Positions 15,860 to 25,399 of a DNA stretch of 52,371 nt are shown here, in pieces (position 1 is the first letter of the stretch; each line of letters starts with the position of its first letter). The notes beneath the pieces were generated by a model. It was not told the origin of the DNA, ran no database searches, and saw nothing but the letters and a program-made list of their open reading frames with translations. Source of the DNA: an uncultured Lachnospiraceae bacterium (lineage in GTDB: Bacteria; Bacillota; Clostridia; Lachnospirales; Lachnospiraceae). The stretch lies in assembly GCA_904395885.1 (NCBI GenBank), contig CAJFOF010000007.1, forward strand, positions 1 through 52,371, in the 5' to 3' direction. The position numbers were made by a program, and so were the translations under genes.

Positions 15860-17626
15860 ATGAAAAAAGTCCTTACCATGATGGAAGAGGAATTAAAACA
15901 GGCTTTTGCAGACAGCGGTTATGAGGACAGGTTCGCTAAAGTTGTTCTGTCCAATCGGCCGGACCTTTGCGAATACCAGTGCAATGGCGCTATGGCTGCG
16001 GCGAAAGCATATAAAAAGAAACCCATTGATATCGCTAATGATGTTGCAGAAAAGCTGAAAGACTCAGCCCTTTTTTCAATGGCAGAAGCGGTTATGCCGG
16101 GATTTATTAACCTGAAGATCAGGGAAGATTTTGCAGCGGAATATTTAAATACAATGTCCGGAGACAGCCGTTTAGGGCTGGATCTGGCGGTCCCTGCGGA
16201 GACGATCATAGTGGATTACGGCGGAGCAAATGTGGCAAAACCTCTGCACATCGGCCATCTTAGATCTGCAGTGATAGGAGAAAGTATCAAACGGATGGGA
16301 CGAGCCCTGGGCCATACGGTTATCGGCGATGTCCATCTGGGAGACTGGGGTCTTCAGATGGGACTTATAATAGAGGAACTCCGTGAGAGAAAGCCGGATC
16401 TGATCTATTTTGATGAAAGTTACCAGGGGGAATACCCTTCAGAACCGCCGTTTACGATCAGCGAGCTGGAAGAGATCTATCCTGCAGCCAGCGCCAGGTC
16501 CAAGGAAGATGAGGCGTTTAAAGAGAGGGCGCAGAACGCCACCTTTAAGCTTCAGAACGGGTACCGGCCTTACCGGGCAATCTGGAAGCATATCATGGCG
16601 GTGTCTCTGGCAGATCTGAAAAAGAATTATGCCAGCCTTAACGTAGATTTTGATCTGTGGAAAGGGGAAAGCGATGCCCAGCCGTATATTCCGGGTCTGA
16701 TTGAGGATCTGATCGGCAAGGGGTTGGCTTACGAGAGTCAGGGAGCTTTGGTGGTGGATATTGGAGAACCGGGGGATACGAAAGAACTTCCGCCTTGCAT
16801 CGTAAGAAAATCCGATGGGGCGGCGCTGTACGCCACCTCAGATCTGGCTACGATCATTGAAAGAGAGAAGGATTTCCATCCGGACCGCTATATTTATATT
16901 GCAGATAAACGGCAGAATCTCCATTTTACACAGGTCTTCCGTGTGGCGAAGAAAGCCGGGATTGTCTCGAAAGACCAGCCTATGACGTTCCTCGGATTTG
17001 GAACCATGAATGGAAAAGACGGAAAGCCGTTTAAGACCAGAGACGGCGGGGTTATGAGACTGGAGAATCTGATTGCCAGCATTGATGAGGAAGTTTTTAA
17101 GCGGATTATGGAAAACAGGACAGTTTCCGAGGAAGAGGCCAGAGAGACGGCGAAGATTGTAGGCCTGGCAGCCTTAAAGTACGGCGATCTCTCCAATCAG
17201 GCGGCTAAGGATTATATTTTTGACATTGACCGCTTCATCTCTTTTGAGGGTAATACCGGCCCGTATATCCTGTATACGATTGTGAGAATTAAATCGATTC
17301 TCAACAAGTATCGGGAAAACGGCGGAGATGCCGTTCACGCTTCCATTCTACCTCCGGCTTCCGAGTCGGAAAAGGGATTGGTACTTCAGCTTATGAAATA
17401 CAATGAGGTGATGGAGACCAGCTTCGCTGAACTGGCTCCGCACAAGATTTGCCAGTACATTTATGAGCTGTCCAATGAGTTCAATCGTTTTTACCACGAT
17501 ACCAAGATCCTGTCTGAAGAAGACAAAGAGCGTCAGGCAGGTTATGTTGCATTGATTACGCTGACAATGGCGGTTTTGACAGCTTGTATCGGCGTGTTGG
17601 GAATTGAGGCTCCGGAGAGAATGTAG
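15860..17626 (+). CDS. argS: arginyl-tRNA synthetase
   Basis: A 588-residue class I aminoacyl-tRNA synthetase. The N-terminal Add-1 domain (about 1-110) is followed by the HIGH motif HIGHLRSAVIGESIKR and the ArgRS segment VHLGDWGLQMGLI; the KMSK equivalent is degenerate (FGTMNGKDGKPFKTRDGGV), as in many ArgRS. The C-terminal anticodon-binding helical domain contains NEFNRFYHDTKIL. The ATG at 15860 is chosen over a TTG nine codons upstream because it fits the family N-terminus and follows CAGGAGACGCAGG. Confidence 0.95.
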   Translation: MKKVLTMMEEELKQAFADSGYEDRFAKVVLSNRPDLCEYQCNGAMAAAKAYKKKPIDIANDVAEKLKDSALFSMAEAVMPGFINLKIREDFAAEYLNTMSGDSRLGLDLAVPAETIIVDYGGANVAKPLHIGHLRSAVIGESIKRMGRALGHTVIGDVHLGDWGLQMGLIIEELRERKPDLIYFDESYQGEYPSEPPFTISELEEIYPAASARSKEDEAFKERAQNATFKLQNGYRPYRAIWKHIMAVSLADLKKNYASLNVDFDLWKGESDAQPYIPGLIEDLIGKGLAYESQGALVVDIGEPGDTKELPPCIVRKSDGAALYATSDLATIIEREKDFHPDRYIYIADKRQNLHFTQVFRVAKKAGIVSKDQPMTFLGFGTMNGKDGKPFKTRDGGVMRLENLIASIDEEVFKRIMENRTVSEEEARETAKIVGLAALKYGDLSNQAAKDYIFDIDRFISFEGNTGPYILYTIVRIKSILNKYRENGGDAVHASILPPASESEKGLVLQLMKYNEVMETSFAELAPHKICQYIYELSNEFNRFYHDTKILSEEDKERQAGYVALITLTMAVLTACIGVLGIEAPERM

Positions 17627-17646
17627 AGGGGCCAGGGGGCGGAAAT

Positions 17647-20600
17647 TTGAATATTTCTGAAATAAAGACCAACACTTTCTGGAAAGGGGAAGCGGAGGTC
17701 AAAGGCCTGGTGGAGGACCAGGGGAAATTATATCAGACGAGAATTTATGTCAAGGGTAGTCAGCTTAGCGACTACTCTTGTTCTTGTGCAGAGGGAAATT
17801 CTTATAAAGGGCCCTGTGTCCATGCAAAAACGTTGTTTGACAGATACGAAAAAGGACAGACCCGGGATGGAGCGCCGGTCTATACAGATCAGGAGGTGCG
17901 ATCCCTGATCCGCGAATACACGAATCGGGAAGTGGCCAGGATCATTCAGGAAGAAGAAAATAGCTCAGTCCGTCTGGCGCCAGTTCTTTTGGTAGGCGGA
18001 AAAGGAAAGAACCTGAGACTGGAATTTAAGATTGGCAGAGACCGGTTTTATATATTAAAAGATCTGACTGCCTTTGTCAAAGCCATAGAGATGGGAGCAC
18101 TGGCGGAGTATGGGAAAAATCTTGCGTTCCATCACAGCCTGGAAGCTTTTGTCCCGGAAAGCCGGCCTCTGGCGGAATTCATTATCGAAACGGTCCATAC
18201 CTTTCAGGGATATTACAGCCAGTTTAGGAAAACTGCTTACGAGACCAGGCCGATTCTCAGGGAATTGACGGTGAACAGGGAGAATATCGATTCTTTTTTT
18301 GGTATGGTGATGGATCAGTACGTAGATGTCAGAATCCAGGAGGGTCCGGCGGAGCCATTTTTGGTAAGCCATTTCAACCCTGATTTCAAGGTTTGGGTAA
18401 AGAAGAAAGGAAGGGATGGTCTCAGCGTCTCTCTGGATGGATACCGTTTCAGCTTTATGGGAGAGCGCCATCTCTATCTGGAGAATCAGGGAAAGATTTG
18501 CCGGTGTGATGAGGAATGCAGCCGGGTCATGAGCCTGTTTATTGAGAAAATGGCGGCTTTGCCGGGGGAAACGGCTTCTGTCAATGACAGGGATGTCCCG
18601 CTTTTTTATGAGAGGGTTTTGAAGCGGATCGAGCCGTACGCCATAATAGAGAGCGAGGGCGTAGACTGGGAAAGCTACCGGAGGGAGCCTCTCAGGGCAA
18701 GATTTTACTTTGAGAGCAGCGGAAACGGGAACATTTCCATGGAGCCGCTTCTGTCATATGGGGACTATTCGTTTCATCCTATTGAGGACGAGATGGTTCC
18801 GCGAAGCATCTGCCGTGATGTGCCGGGGGAATTCCGAATCAGTCAGACGATAACCAGATATTTTAAATATAAAGATGCCAGCGATGAGCGGCTTGTGATA
18901 CAGGATGATGAAGACGCCCTCTACCGCCTTCTGTCGGAAGGGATTGACGAATTTCGCCAGTTGGGGGAAGTGTTTCTCTCAGACGAAGTAAGCAAGTGGA
19001 AAATTAAAAAGGTGAAAGGAATGCAGGCGGGTGTTACGGCTTCCCAGGGCTGGCTGGATCTGCAGATTGGCATAGAGGACATGACCGGGGCGGAGCTGGC
19101 AAAAATTCTCGGAGCTTACCGGCTGAAAAAAAAGTATTACCGGCTGAAGAACGGAGAATTTCTACAGTTGGACAGCGGCGGTCTGCTGACAGTTGCAAAG
19201 CTGTCTCAGGATCTGGCTCTCTCAAAGAATGAGATCCAGAGCGGTCATCTGCGGCTTCCGCTTTACCGTGCTTTATATCTGGATTCCCTGTTTAAAGAGG
19301 AACCGAACATTCCTTTTTATCGGGATCAGCTTTTTAAGGCCGTTGTCCGGGGAATGAAGTCGGCGGAGGATGCAGAATATCAGATTCCGCTCTCCCTGGC
19401 CACAGTGCTGAGAGGATATCAGAAGTATGGCTACCGGTGGCTACGGACACTGGATGACAATGGATTTGGAGGGATTTTGGCCGATGACATGGGGCTTGGA
19501 AAGACTGTCCAGGTTATTTCCCTGCTTTTGGCAGTATACGGAGAGGCCAAGGAGACGCGGATGTCTCTGGTGGTCTGTCCGGCTTCTTTGGTGTATAACT
19601 GGGAATATGAGTTTAAAAAGTTCGCTCCCCAGCTTGTGGTCTGCCCTGTGGCTGGGACTGCCGGGGAGAGAGCGGCTGTTCTGGAAAATGCCGCCAAAGG
19701 AACTGATGGGAAGAAGATCCAGATCCTGATCACTTCCTACGATCTGCTCCGGAGAGACATTGCTCTTTACAGTCAGCTCGATTTTCGATTTCAGATCATA
19801 GACGAGGCTCAGTTTATCAAAAACGCCGGAACCCAGAATGCCAGAGCGGTAAAAAAAATTCGCTCTCAAACCCGTTTTGCCCTGACCGGGACACCGATTG
19901 AAAACCGTCTGGGTGAACTTTGGAGTATTTTTGATTATCTGATGCCGGGTTTCTTATTCAGCTATCAGAGATTTAAGAGGGATTTTGAGGTGCCGGCTGT
20001 AAAGGAAAACAGCACAGAAGCCCTGGAAGGGCTGAAAAGACTCACAAGCCCGTTTATATTAAGACGGATCAAAAAAGACGTTCTGAAAGACCTGCCGGAC
20101 AAGCTGGAGACTGTCGTTTACTCCAAGCTGGAGGGGGAGCAGAGAAAACTGTATGCGGCCAATGCAAAGCAGTTACAGGACTGGCTGGAGGCGGAGAGCG
20201 GGAGTTCCCCGTCAGACAGGATTCAGATTCTTGCGAAGCTGACCAGACTGCGGCAGATCTGCTGTGATCCCAGGCTGTGCTACGACAATTATAAAGGCCG
20301 CTCAGCAAAACTGGAGACCTGTATGGAGCTGGTAGCCAACGGGGCGGCGGGAGGCCATAAGATCCTTCTGTTTTCTCAGTTTGCCTCCATGCTGGCACTG
20401 ATTCGGGAAAGACTGGAGACAGTCGGAATCGGTTCTTATCTGCTGACGGGAGATACGCCTAAAGAAGAGCGGCTCCGCATGGTAGATTCCTTTCAGAAAG
20501 ATGGGACGCCGGTGTTCCTGATTTCGCTGAAGGCCGGTGGAACCGGATTGAACCTGACAGCGGCGGATATGGTGATCCACTATGATCCCTGGTGGAACGT

Positions 20601-20835
20601 GGCGGCTCAGAATCAGGCAACAGACCGGGCTCACAGGATCGGACAGGAAAAGCAGGTCAGCGTGTTCCAGCTTATCACGAAGAACACGATAGAAGAGAGC
20701 ATCCTTACACTTCAGCAGGCCAAAAGCCGGCTGGCCGGTCAGGTCATCGGAGGCGTGCCGGCTGGACTGACGAGGGAAGACGTTTTATGGCTATTGCGTT
20801 CGGAAGAAAAAACGGGTATAATAATGCATAATTAA
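17647..20835 (+). CDS. SWIM zinc-finger SNF2-family helicase
   Basis: A 1062-residue DNA translocase-like ATPase. A SWIM finger lies at the N-terminus (Cys45-x-Cys47 ... Cys57-x-His59), then a long SNF2-associated region, then the two RecA-like lobes from about residue 590: Walker A ILADDMGLGKTVQV, motif II IIDEAQFIKN, TGTPIENRLGELW, the second-lobe LLFSQFASML, and motifs V/VI LKAGGTGLNLTAAD and ATDRAHRIGQ. Such proteins are widespread in Firmicutes; roles in chromatin-like remodelling, repair or transcription are proposed but not settled. The start is TTG 20 bases after argS. Confidence 0.9.
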   Translation: MNISEIKTNTFWKGEAEVKGLVEDQGKLYQTRIYVKGSQLSDYSCSCAEGNSYKGPCVHAKTLFDRYEKGQTRDGAPVYTDQEVRSLIREYTNREVARIIQEEENSSVRLAPVLLVGGKGKNLRLEFKIGRDRFYILKDLTAFVKAIEMGALAEYGKNLAFHHSLEAFVPESRPLAEFIIETVHTFQGYYSQFRKTAYETRPILRELTVNRENIDSFFGMVMDQYVDVRIQEGPAEPFLVSHFNPDFKVWVKKKGRDGLSVSLDGYRFSFMGERHLYLENQGKICRCDEECSRVMSLFIEKMAALPGETASVNDRDVPLFYERVLKRIEPYAIIESEGVDWESYRREPLRARFYFESSGNGNISMEPLLSYGDYSFHPIEDEMVPRSICRDVPGEFRISQTITRYFKYKDASDERLVIQDDEDALYRLLSEGIDEFRQLGEVFLSDEVSKWKIKKVKGMQAGVTASQGWLDLQIGIEDMTGAELAKILGAYRLKKKYYRLKNGEFLQLDSGGLLTVAKLSQDLALSKNEIQSGHLRLPLYRALYLDSLFKEEPNIPFYRDQLFKAVVRGMKSAEDAEYQIPLSLATVLRGYQKYGYRWLRTLDDNGFGGILADDMGLGKTVQVISLLLAVYGEAKETRMSLVVCPASLVYNWEYEFKKFAPQLVVCPVAGTAGERAAVLENAAKGTDGKKIQILITSYDLLRRDIALYSQLDFRFQIIDEAQFIKNAGTQNARAVKKIRSQTRFALTGTPIENRLGELWSIFDYLMPGFLFSYQRFKRDFEVPAVKENSTEALEGLKRLTSPFILRRIKKDVLKDLPDKLETVVYSKLEGEQRKLYAANAKQLQDWLEAESGSSPSDRIQILAKLTRLRQICCDPRLCYDNYKGRSAKLETCMELVANGAAGGHKILLFSQFASMLALIRERLETVGIGSYLLTGDTPKEERLRMVDSFQKDGTPVFLISLKAGGTGLNLTAADMVIHYDPWWNVAAQNQATDRAHRIGQEKQVSVFQLITKNTIEESILTLQQAKSRLAGQVIGGVPAGLTREDVLWLLRSEEKTGIIMHN

Positions 20836-20882
20836 GGCGCATGCCAACGGACGGATGTGGTTTGCTTTGAAGGAGTAGAGCA

Positions 20883-21404
20883 ATGTTGTCAGAACCAATG
20901 ACCCTTTACAAATTAATGATTCTTTATATGCTGAAGCAGGTCAATTTTCCTCTGACCAATGCTCAGCTTTCCAATTTTTTCCTTGATCATGAATATACCA
21001 CTTATTTTACTCTCCAGCAGGCTCTCAGCGAGCTGCTGGAGGCCGGTCTGGTAAAGAAGGAGACTCTGCATAACAGCAGCCGCTATGAGATTACTCAGGA
21101 GGGGGAGGACACGTTGTCCTTTTTCGGAAAAAAGATTTCAGCGGCCATCATAGAAGATATTGACCAGTATATGAAGGAAAACAAATTCCGCCTTCGCGAT
21201 GAGGTGGGAGTTGTGTCCGACTACTACAAGTCTACGAACCAGGATTACATTGTCCACTGCGAGGTGCGGGAAGGGAAAGCTGTGCTGATTGAGTTGAACC
21301 TGTCCGTCCCGGATAAAGAGCAGGCGGAGACCATGTGCGGTCAGTGGAGAGAAAAAAGCCAGGAGATCTATGCTTTTGCAATGAAGTCTTTGATGAGCAC
21401 ATAG
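20883..21404 (+). CDS. DUF4364 family protein
   Basis: A 173-residue protein recognisable as DUF4364, a Clostridia-restricted family. The N-terminal third reads as a winged helix (LYKLMILYMLKQVNFPLTNA then a predicted recognition helix FTLQQALSELLEAGLV and a wing ETLHNSSRYEIT), similar to PadR-like regulators. The C-terminal half has a mixed fold with YIVHCEVREGKAVLIELNLS. Target genes are unknown. AAGGAGTAGAGCA precedes the ATG. The following small membrane-protein gene begins within about 12 bases. Confidence 0.8.
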   Translation: MLSEPMTLYKLMILYMLKQVNFPLTNAQLSNFFLDHEYTTYFTLQQALSELLEAGLVKKETLHNSSRYEITQEGEDTLSFFGKKISAAIIEDIDQYMKENKFRLRDEVGVVSDYYKSTNQDYIVHCEVREGKAVLIELNLSVPDKEQAETMCGQWREKSQEIYAFAMKSLMST

Positions 21405-21416
21405 AGGAGGATGGGA

Positions 21417-21611
21417 ATGCTGGAAACCTTAAAGAGAGAGATTTCTCAGATGGAACGGAAACTGCGTTTTTTGAAGTATAAGATTGTCCTCACGGTGGTG
21501 CTTCCGGTATTCATTGTGATTTTAGCTGTGAAGGTCATCAGGACATATGTCAATATCCGGGTGCGTCAGATTGCCGAAAGACAAGAAGCAATACAGCCGG
21601 ATGAAAGATAA
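21417..21611 (+). CDS. small single-pass membrane protein, unknown
   Basis: A 64-residue protein with an N-terminal amphipathic/coiled helix (ETLKREISQMERKLRFLKYK) and one transmembrane segment (IVLTVVLPVFIVILAVKVI). The ATG at 21417 is preferred: AGAGGAGG (21403-21410) lies six bases upstream, whereas the ATG at 21411 directly abuts that site. It is probably cotranscribed with the DUF4364 gene. I do not recognise a family. Confidence 0.65.
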   Translation: MLETLKREISQMERKLRFLKYKIVLTVVLPVFIVILAVKVIRTYVNIRVRQIAERQEAIQPDER

Positions 21612-21614
21612 ACA

Positions 21615-21686
21615 GGGGCGTCCTGCCGGATCGATTTTTGCCCTGACGTAGGGCTGAAAAGGGAGCCGGACCAGGGCGCCTTTTTT
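21615..21686 (+). terminator. terminator before the DUF5717-like operon
   Basis: An interrupted stem (GGGCGTCCTG-CCGG with CCGGACCAGGGCGCC) ends in TTTTTT at 21681-21686. Confidence 0.7.
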
Positions 21687-21745
21687 GACCTTTGTATCTT
21701 TAAAATATTGTCGGAATATGTTAGAATACCTTTTGAGGTGGTAGA

Positions 21746-24700
21746 ATGAGAGAACGAATCAACCGTCTGGCGAAGGGGATCATTGACCCGGAGATGCCAA
21801 GGATGACTATCAACCCTCAGCAACTGGATGAGCAGGTTCCCGTGGGAACCTCTGTGCGGGGGGAGATAAGCATTACCAGCACCAACGGGCTGAATATCAA
21901 GGGGCTGGCTTATTCCAGCCATTTTCGCGTGAAGGTGCTCAACAGTGCCTTTGGCGGCCTTCGCAACCGGGTTGCTTATGAGATAGATACGGAATTTCTG
22001 GAGAGCGGGGATGAGATCGAGGGAAGTTTTTTTCTCGTGACCAACGGAGGGGAAGTGGAAGTCCCCTTTTTGTTCCATGCCCAGTTTGGGGTGTCCGGAC
22101 AGGCTCTTGGAAATTTGAAGACAGCCAGAGATTACGCAAATCTGGCCCGCAGAGACCGGGAAACGGCCTTAAGGCTTTTTGAGTACCAGGAGTTTACAGA
22201 GGCGCCCTTTATGCAGGATATCCACACGAGAACCGTCTATGAGGGATTAAAGGGGCACAGAAACCGGGAAAACCTTCTGGAAGAGTTCCTGACGGATCTT
22301 CAGGTGAAAGAACCGGTGAGTCTGTCTGTGACTGACAGGGACCGGAGCTATCGGGTGCCGGAGGCGGTGGTCGTAGATACCGTTGAAGTGAAGAAAAACA
22401 CTTGGGGTTATGTAGAAGTTGAGATAGAGGCGGAGGGAAACTTCCTGGAGCTGATGATGCGGAAGGCGTCGGAAAAAGATTTTAAAGAAGATACTCTGCA
22501 GATCGGTTACCGGATACATCCCAAGCTGCTCCACAGAGGCAAAAATACCGGCTGCATTTATATCCGAACCCTTAGGGAGGAGATTGCAGTCAAGATTTCC
22601 GTGGAAGGGGCAGAGATCAGAGACACCCAGGAGATGCGGGAAAAGGAATGGAAAAAGCATCTGATCCGCTACCTTACCTGCCGTTTGGATATGGAAAGCG
22701 GCCAGTATGAGACCGCCCTGGCGCTGAACCGGATGAAAAAAGAGCTGGATACTCTTCGCAGCCTGAAGCCGGAGGACATCCGCACCTGTCTGCTTCAGGC
22801 GGAATGCTGTCTGCTGCTGGGACAGAATGACCAGGCCAGCCGGATCCTGGAAGAATGCCGCGACGAGGTGTTGCTGGACAGACGAGATGAATTGGAAAAT
22901 TACTGCCTGTTTCAGTATCTTTCTCTTCAGATCAATCCGAATCAGAGCCAGTCAGAATCACTGATCCGCCTGGTCAGAAAATATCTGTCCGAAAGCCGCA
23001 GACATTCTTACCTGTTTTTTCTCAGAATGAAACTGGAACCGGAGATGAAAGAAAATCCGGCCTCCACTCTTACAGAGCTTTCCGAGCTTTTTATGGCGGG
23101 CATGTGCAGTCCATTCCTCTACCTGGAGGCCTGCCGGATTTACAGAGAACATCCGGATCTCTTTCATTCTATGGGACCCTTTGAACTGCAGGCTGCAGCC
23201 TTTGGAGCGGAAAGAGGAATGCTGAACGAAGCTTTGGCTCTTAAAATCGCAAAGCTGGCGGCTTTCTCCAGGCATTACAATGGCCTTTACAGCCGGGTTC
23301 TGGTCAAGCTCTATGAAGAGTATCAGACCAGAGAGCTTCTGGAAGCGATCTGCTGTATACGGATCAAGGGAGAAAAGAGAGGGGCGGAAGATTTTAAATG
23401 GTATGAGATGGCATTGGAGGACGGGATCAACCTGACCAGGCTGTATGAATACTACCTGTATTCCCTGCCAAAAGATTTTAATCACCTTTTGCCAAAGGAA
23501 GTACTTCTGTATTTTTCCTACGATCATACCCTGGATCGCCACAGCAGGTCAGTGCTTTACAAAAATATTCTGACGTTTATGAATCCTTCCGATGAGCTGT
23601 ACAAAACATACGAGAGGGATATGGAACAGTTTGCCATGGAGCAGCTTTTTCAATCCAGAATCAACAGCCGTCTGGCGGTTCTCTATGACCATATGATCTA
23701 TAAGGATATTATCGATGTCCCGGTGGCCAAGGTACTTCCCGCGATCCTCAGGTCCTATCGGATAGCCTGCAGGAACGACCGGATGCTGTATGTAATTGTA
23801 CGGTACGAAGAGACGACAGAGGAAGATGCCTTCCTTTTGAAGGACGGAGTGGCCTACGTGCCTCTTTTTTCGGAGAAGAGCGTTATTCTGTTCCAGGATG
23901 CCTATGGGAACCGATATACCAATATCCGATATTTAAAAACCCCGGTAATGGATAAGCCGGAGCTGGAGGAACGATGCTTTGAAGTCTACCCGGAACATCC
24001 TATGCTGTGCCTGAAGGCCTGTCGGCAGATTGTAGAAAAAGGCGCGGAAAATGAGGAACAGGCTGCAATTCTGCAGAGAGCTCTTGAAGAACTGTCATTG
24101 AATCCATTGTACAGACAGAAGATCTTATCCAGAGTGATTGCTTACTACCAGAAAAAAGCAGCCCAGGAAGAGACAGGAGCAGCCGACCTGAGCTACCTTC
24201 TGATGCTGGATAAGGATGAGATGAGCCGGGAAGAGAGACGTTCCGTCTGTGAAACGCTGATCCGCCAGAATTACCTGGTGGAGGCCTACGATATGATGAA
24301 AAAATACGGCTTTGCAGATATCGGTGAGAACAGGCTGCTGAAGTTGTGCACCAAAATGATCCTGCAGAACCTGTTCGATGAGGAAGACATGCTGTCTTAC
24401 CTGGCTGTCTGCGTCTTTGACGGAGGAAAGGCAGACAGCGTGATTCTGGATTACCTATCGGAGCACTACAACGGACCGTCTGATAAAATGTACGCCATTT
24501 TGATCCAGGCCAGCATGAGCCATGTGGAGACCTACGACTTGGCAGAGCGCCTGCTGGCTCAGATGCTGTTTTCCGGAAAAACGGATGAAATCTCCAAGCA
24601 GGCCGGAAAGGACGCCGGAGGAACAGTCTACCGGATCGACAGAGTCTTTGACCTGTATGCTTCGAAAAAGAAGATTTCTGACAGCATTATCAAAGCATAT

Positions 24701-25360
24701 TTTACAGTGAAGTGTACCGGCTATTTTCTGGAAGGGAAGGAGACAGCTTCCCGGGTGTTTGAGTATCTGGAGGGGCTGATCCACAATTCCCAGGAAAAGG
24801 GCAAAGTGCCGACGATCTATCTGCTGTCGCTGTCAAAATATTATTCGGAACAAAAAGGTCTGGAAGAGGAGCAGAAAGCACTCTGCCAGCAGATTGTCAA
24901 CGTTTTGCTGGAAGCAGATCTGATCTTCCCATACTTTAAGAAGCTGGGGCAGTTCATCCGCATCCCCGACGACATCATGGATAAAGCCATGATTGAGTAC
25001 AGGGGAAGCAGGAACTCCAGGGTGGATTTGAAAGTCCGGGTTCTGCCGGACGAAGAAGAATTTCACAGTGAGGAGATGCGCCGGGTATACCAGGGGATTT
25101 TTGTCCGGCAGAAGGTTTTGTTTGAGGGAGAGATCCTGGAATACCAGATATATGAATACCAGGACGGCACTCCGGTTTTGAAAGCCAAGGGTCAGGTAAA
25201 CTGCGACATGACTCTGGCGAAGCAGGCTGACAGCCGCTTTTCCAGTCTCAATGATATGGGACTGTGCATCAGCATGAAAGAAGAAGCGGGACTTAAGAAA
25301 AAAATGCAGGAATACCTGATTCAGAATGAAACAGTGGAGCAGTTGTTTTCCCTGATATGA
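21746..25360 (+). CDS. large DUF5717-like protein, beta-sandwich plus helical repeats, unknown function
   Basis: A 1204-residue protein without a signal peptide or obvious transmembrane segment. Residues 1-120 and about 190-290 look like two related beta-sandwich modules (for example VPVGTSVRGEISITSTNG and KKNTWGYVEVEIEAEGNF), joined by LKTARDYANLARRDRETALRL. From about 300 to 1050 it is almost entirely helical with TPR-like pairs (QAECCLLLGQNDQASRILEE), and a final beta-rich domain follows. From memory this matches DUF5717 of Lachnospiraceae, without known function. It is followed within 40 bases by an Hsp70/actin-like gene and then a TPR gene, so the three products probably act together. 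Confidence 0.7.
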   Translation: MRERINRLAKGIIDPEMPRMTINPQQLDEQVPVGTSVRGEISITSTNGLNIKGLAYSSHFRVKVLNSAFGGLRNRVAYEIDTEFLESGDEIEGSFFLVTNGGEVEVPFLFHAQFGVSGQALGNLKTARDYANLARRDRETALRLFEYQEFTEAPFMQDIHTRTVYEGLKGHRNRENLLEEFLTDLQVKEPVSLSVTDRDRSYRVPEAVVVDTVEVKKNTWGYVEVEIEAEGNFLELMMRKASEKDFKEDTLQIGYRIHPKLLHRGKNTGCIYIRTLREEIAVKISVEGAEIRDTQEMREKEWKKHLIRYLTCRLDMESGQYETALALNRMKKELDTLRSLKPEDIRTCLLQAECCLLLGQNDQASRILEECRDEVLLDRRDELENYCLFQYLSLQINPNQSQSESLIRLVRKYLSESRRHSYLFFLRMKLEPEMKENPASTLTELSELFMAGMCSPFLYLEACRIYREHPDLFHSMGPFELQAAAFGAERGMLNEALALKIAKLAAFSRHYNGLYSRVLVKLYEEYQTRELLEAICCIRIKGEKRGAEDFKWYEMALEDGINLTRLYEYYLYSLPKDFNHLLPKEVLLYFSYDHTLDRHSRSVLYKNILTFMNPSDELYKTYERDMEQFAMEQLFQSRINSRLAVLYDHMIYKDIIDVPVAKVLPAILRSYRIACRNDRMLYVIVRYEETTEEDAFLLKDGVAYVPLFSEKSVILFQDAYGNRYTNIRYLKTPVMDKPELEERCFEVYPEHPMLCLKACRQIVEKGAENEEQAAILQRALEELSLNPLYRQKILSRVIAYYQKKAAQEETGAADLSYLLMLDKDEMSREERRSVCETLIRQNYLVEAYDMMKKYGFADIGENRLLKLCTKMILQNLFDEEDMLSYLAVCVFDGGKADSVILDYLSEHYNGPSDKMYAILIQASMSHVETYDLAERLLAQMLFSGKTDEISKQAGKDAGGTVYRIDRVFDLYASKKKISDSIIKAYFTVKCTGYFLEGKETASRVFEYLEGLIHNSQEKGKVPTIYLLSLSKYYSEQKGLEEEQKALCQQIVNVLLEADLIFPYFKKLGQFIRIPDDIMDKAMIEYRGSRNSRVDLKVRVLPDEEEFHSEEMRRVYQGIFVRQKVLFEGEILEYQIYEYQDGTPVLKAKGQVNCDMTLAKQADSRFSSLNDMGLCISMKEEAGLKKKMQEYLIQNETVEQLFSLI

Positions 25361-25399
25361 CATCGGGTTGGAAATATACTAGAATGATAGAGGAGAATT

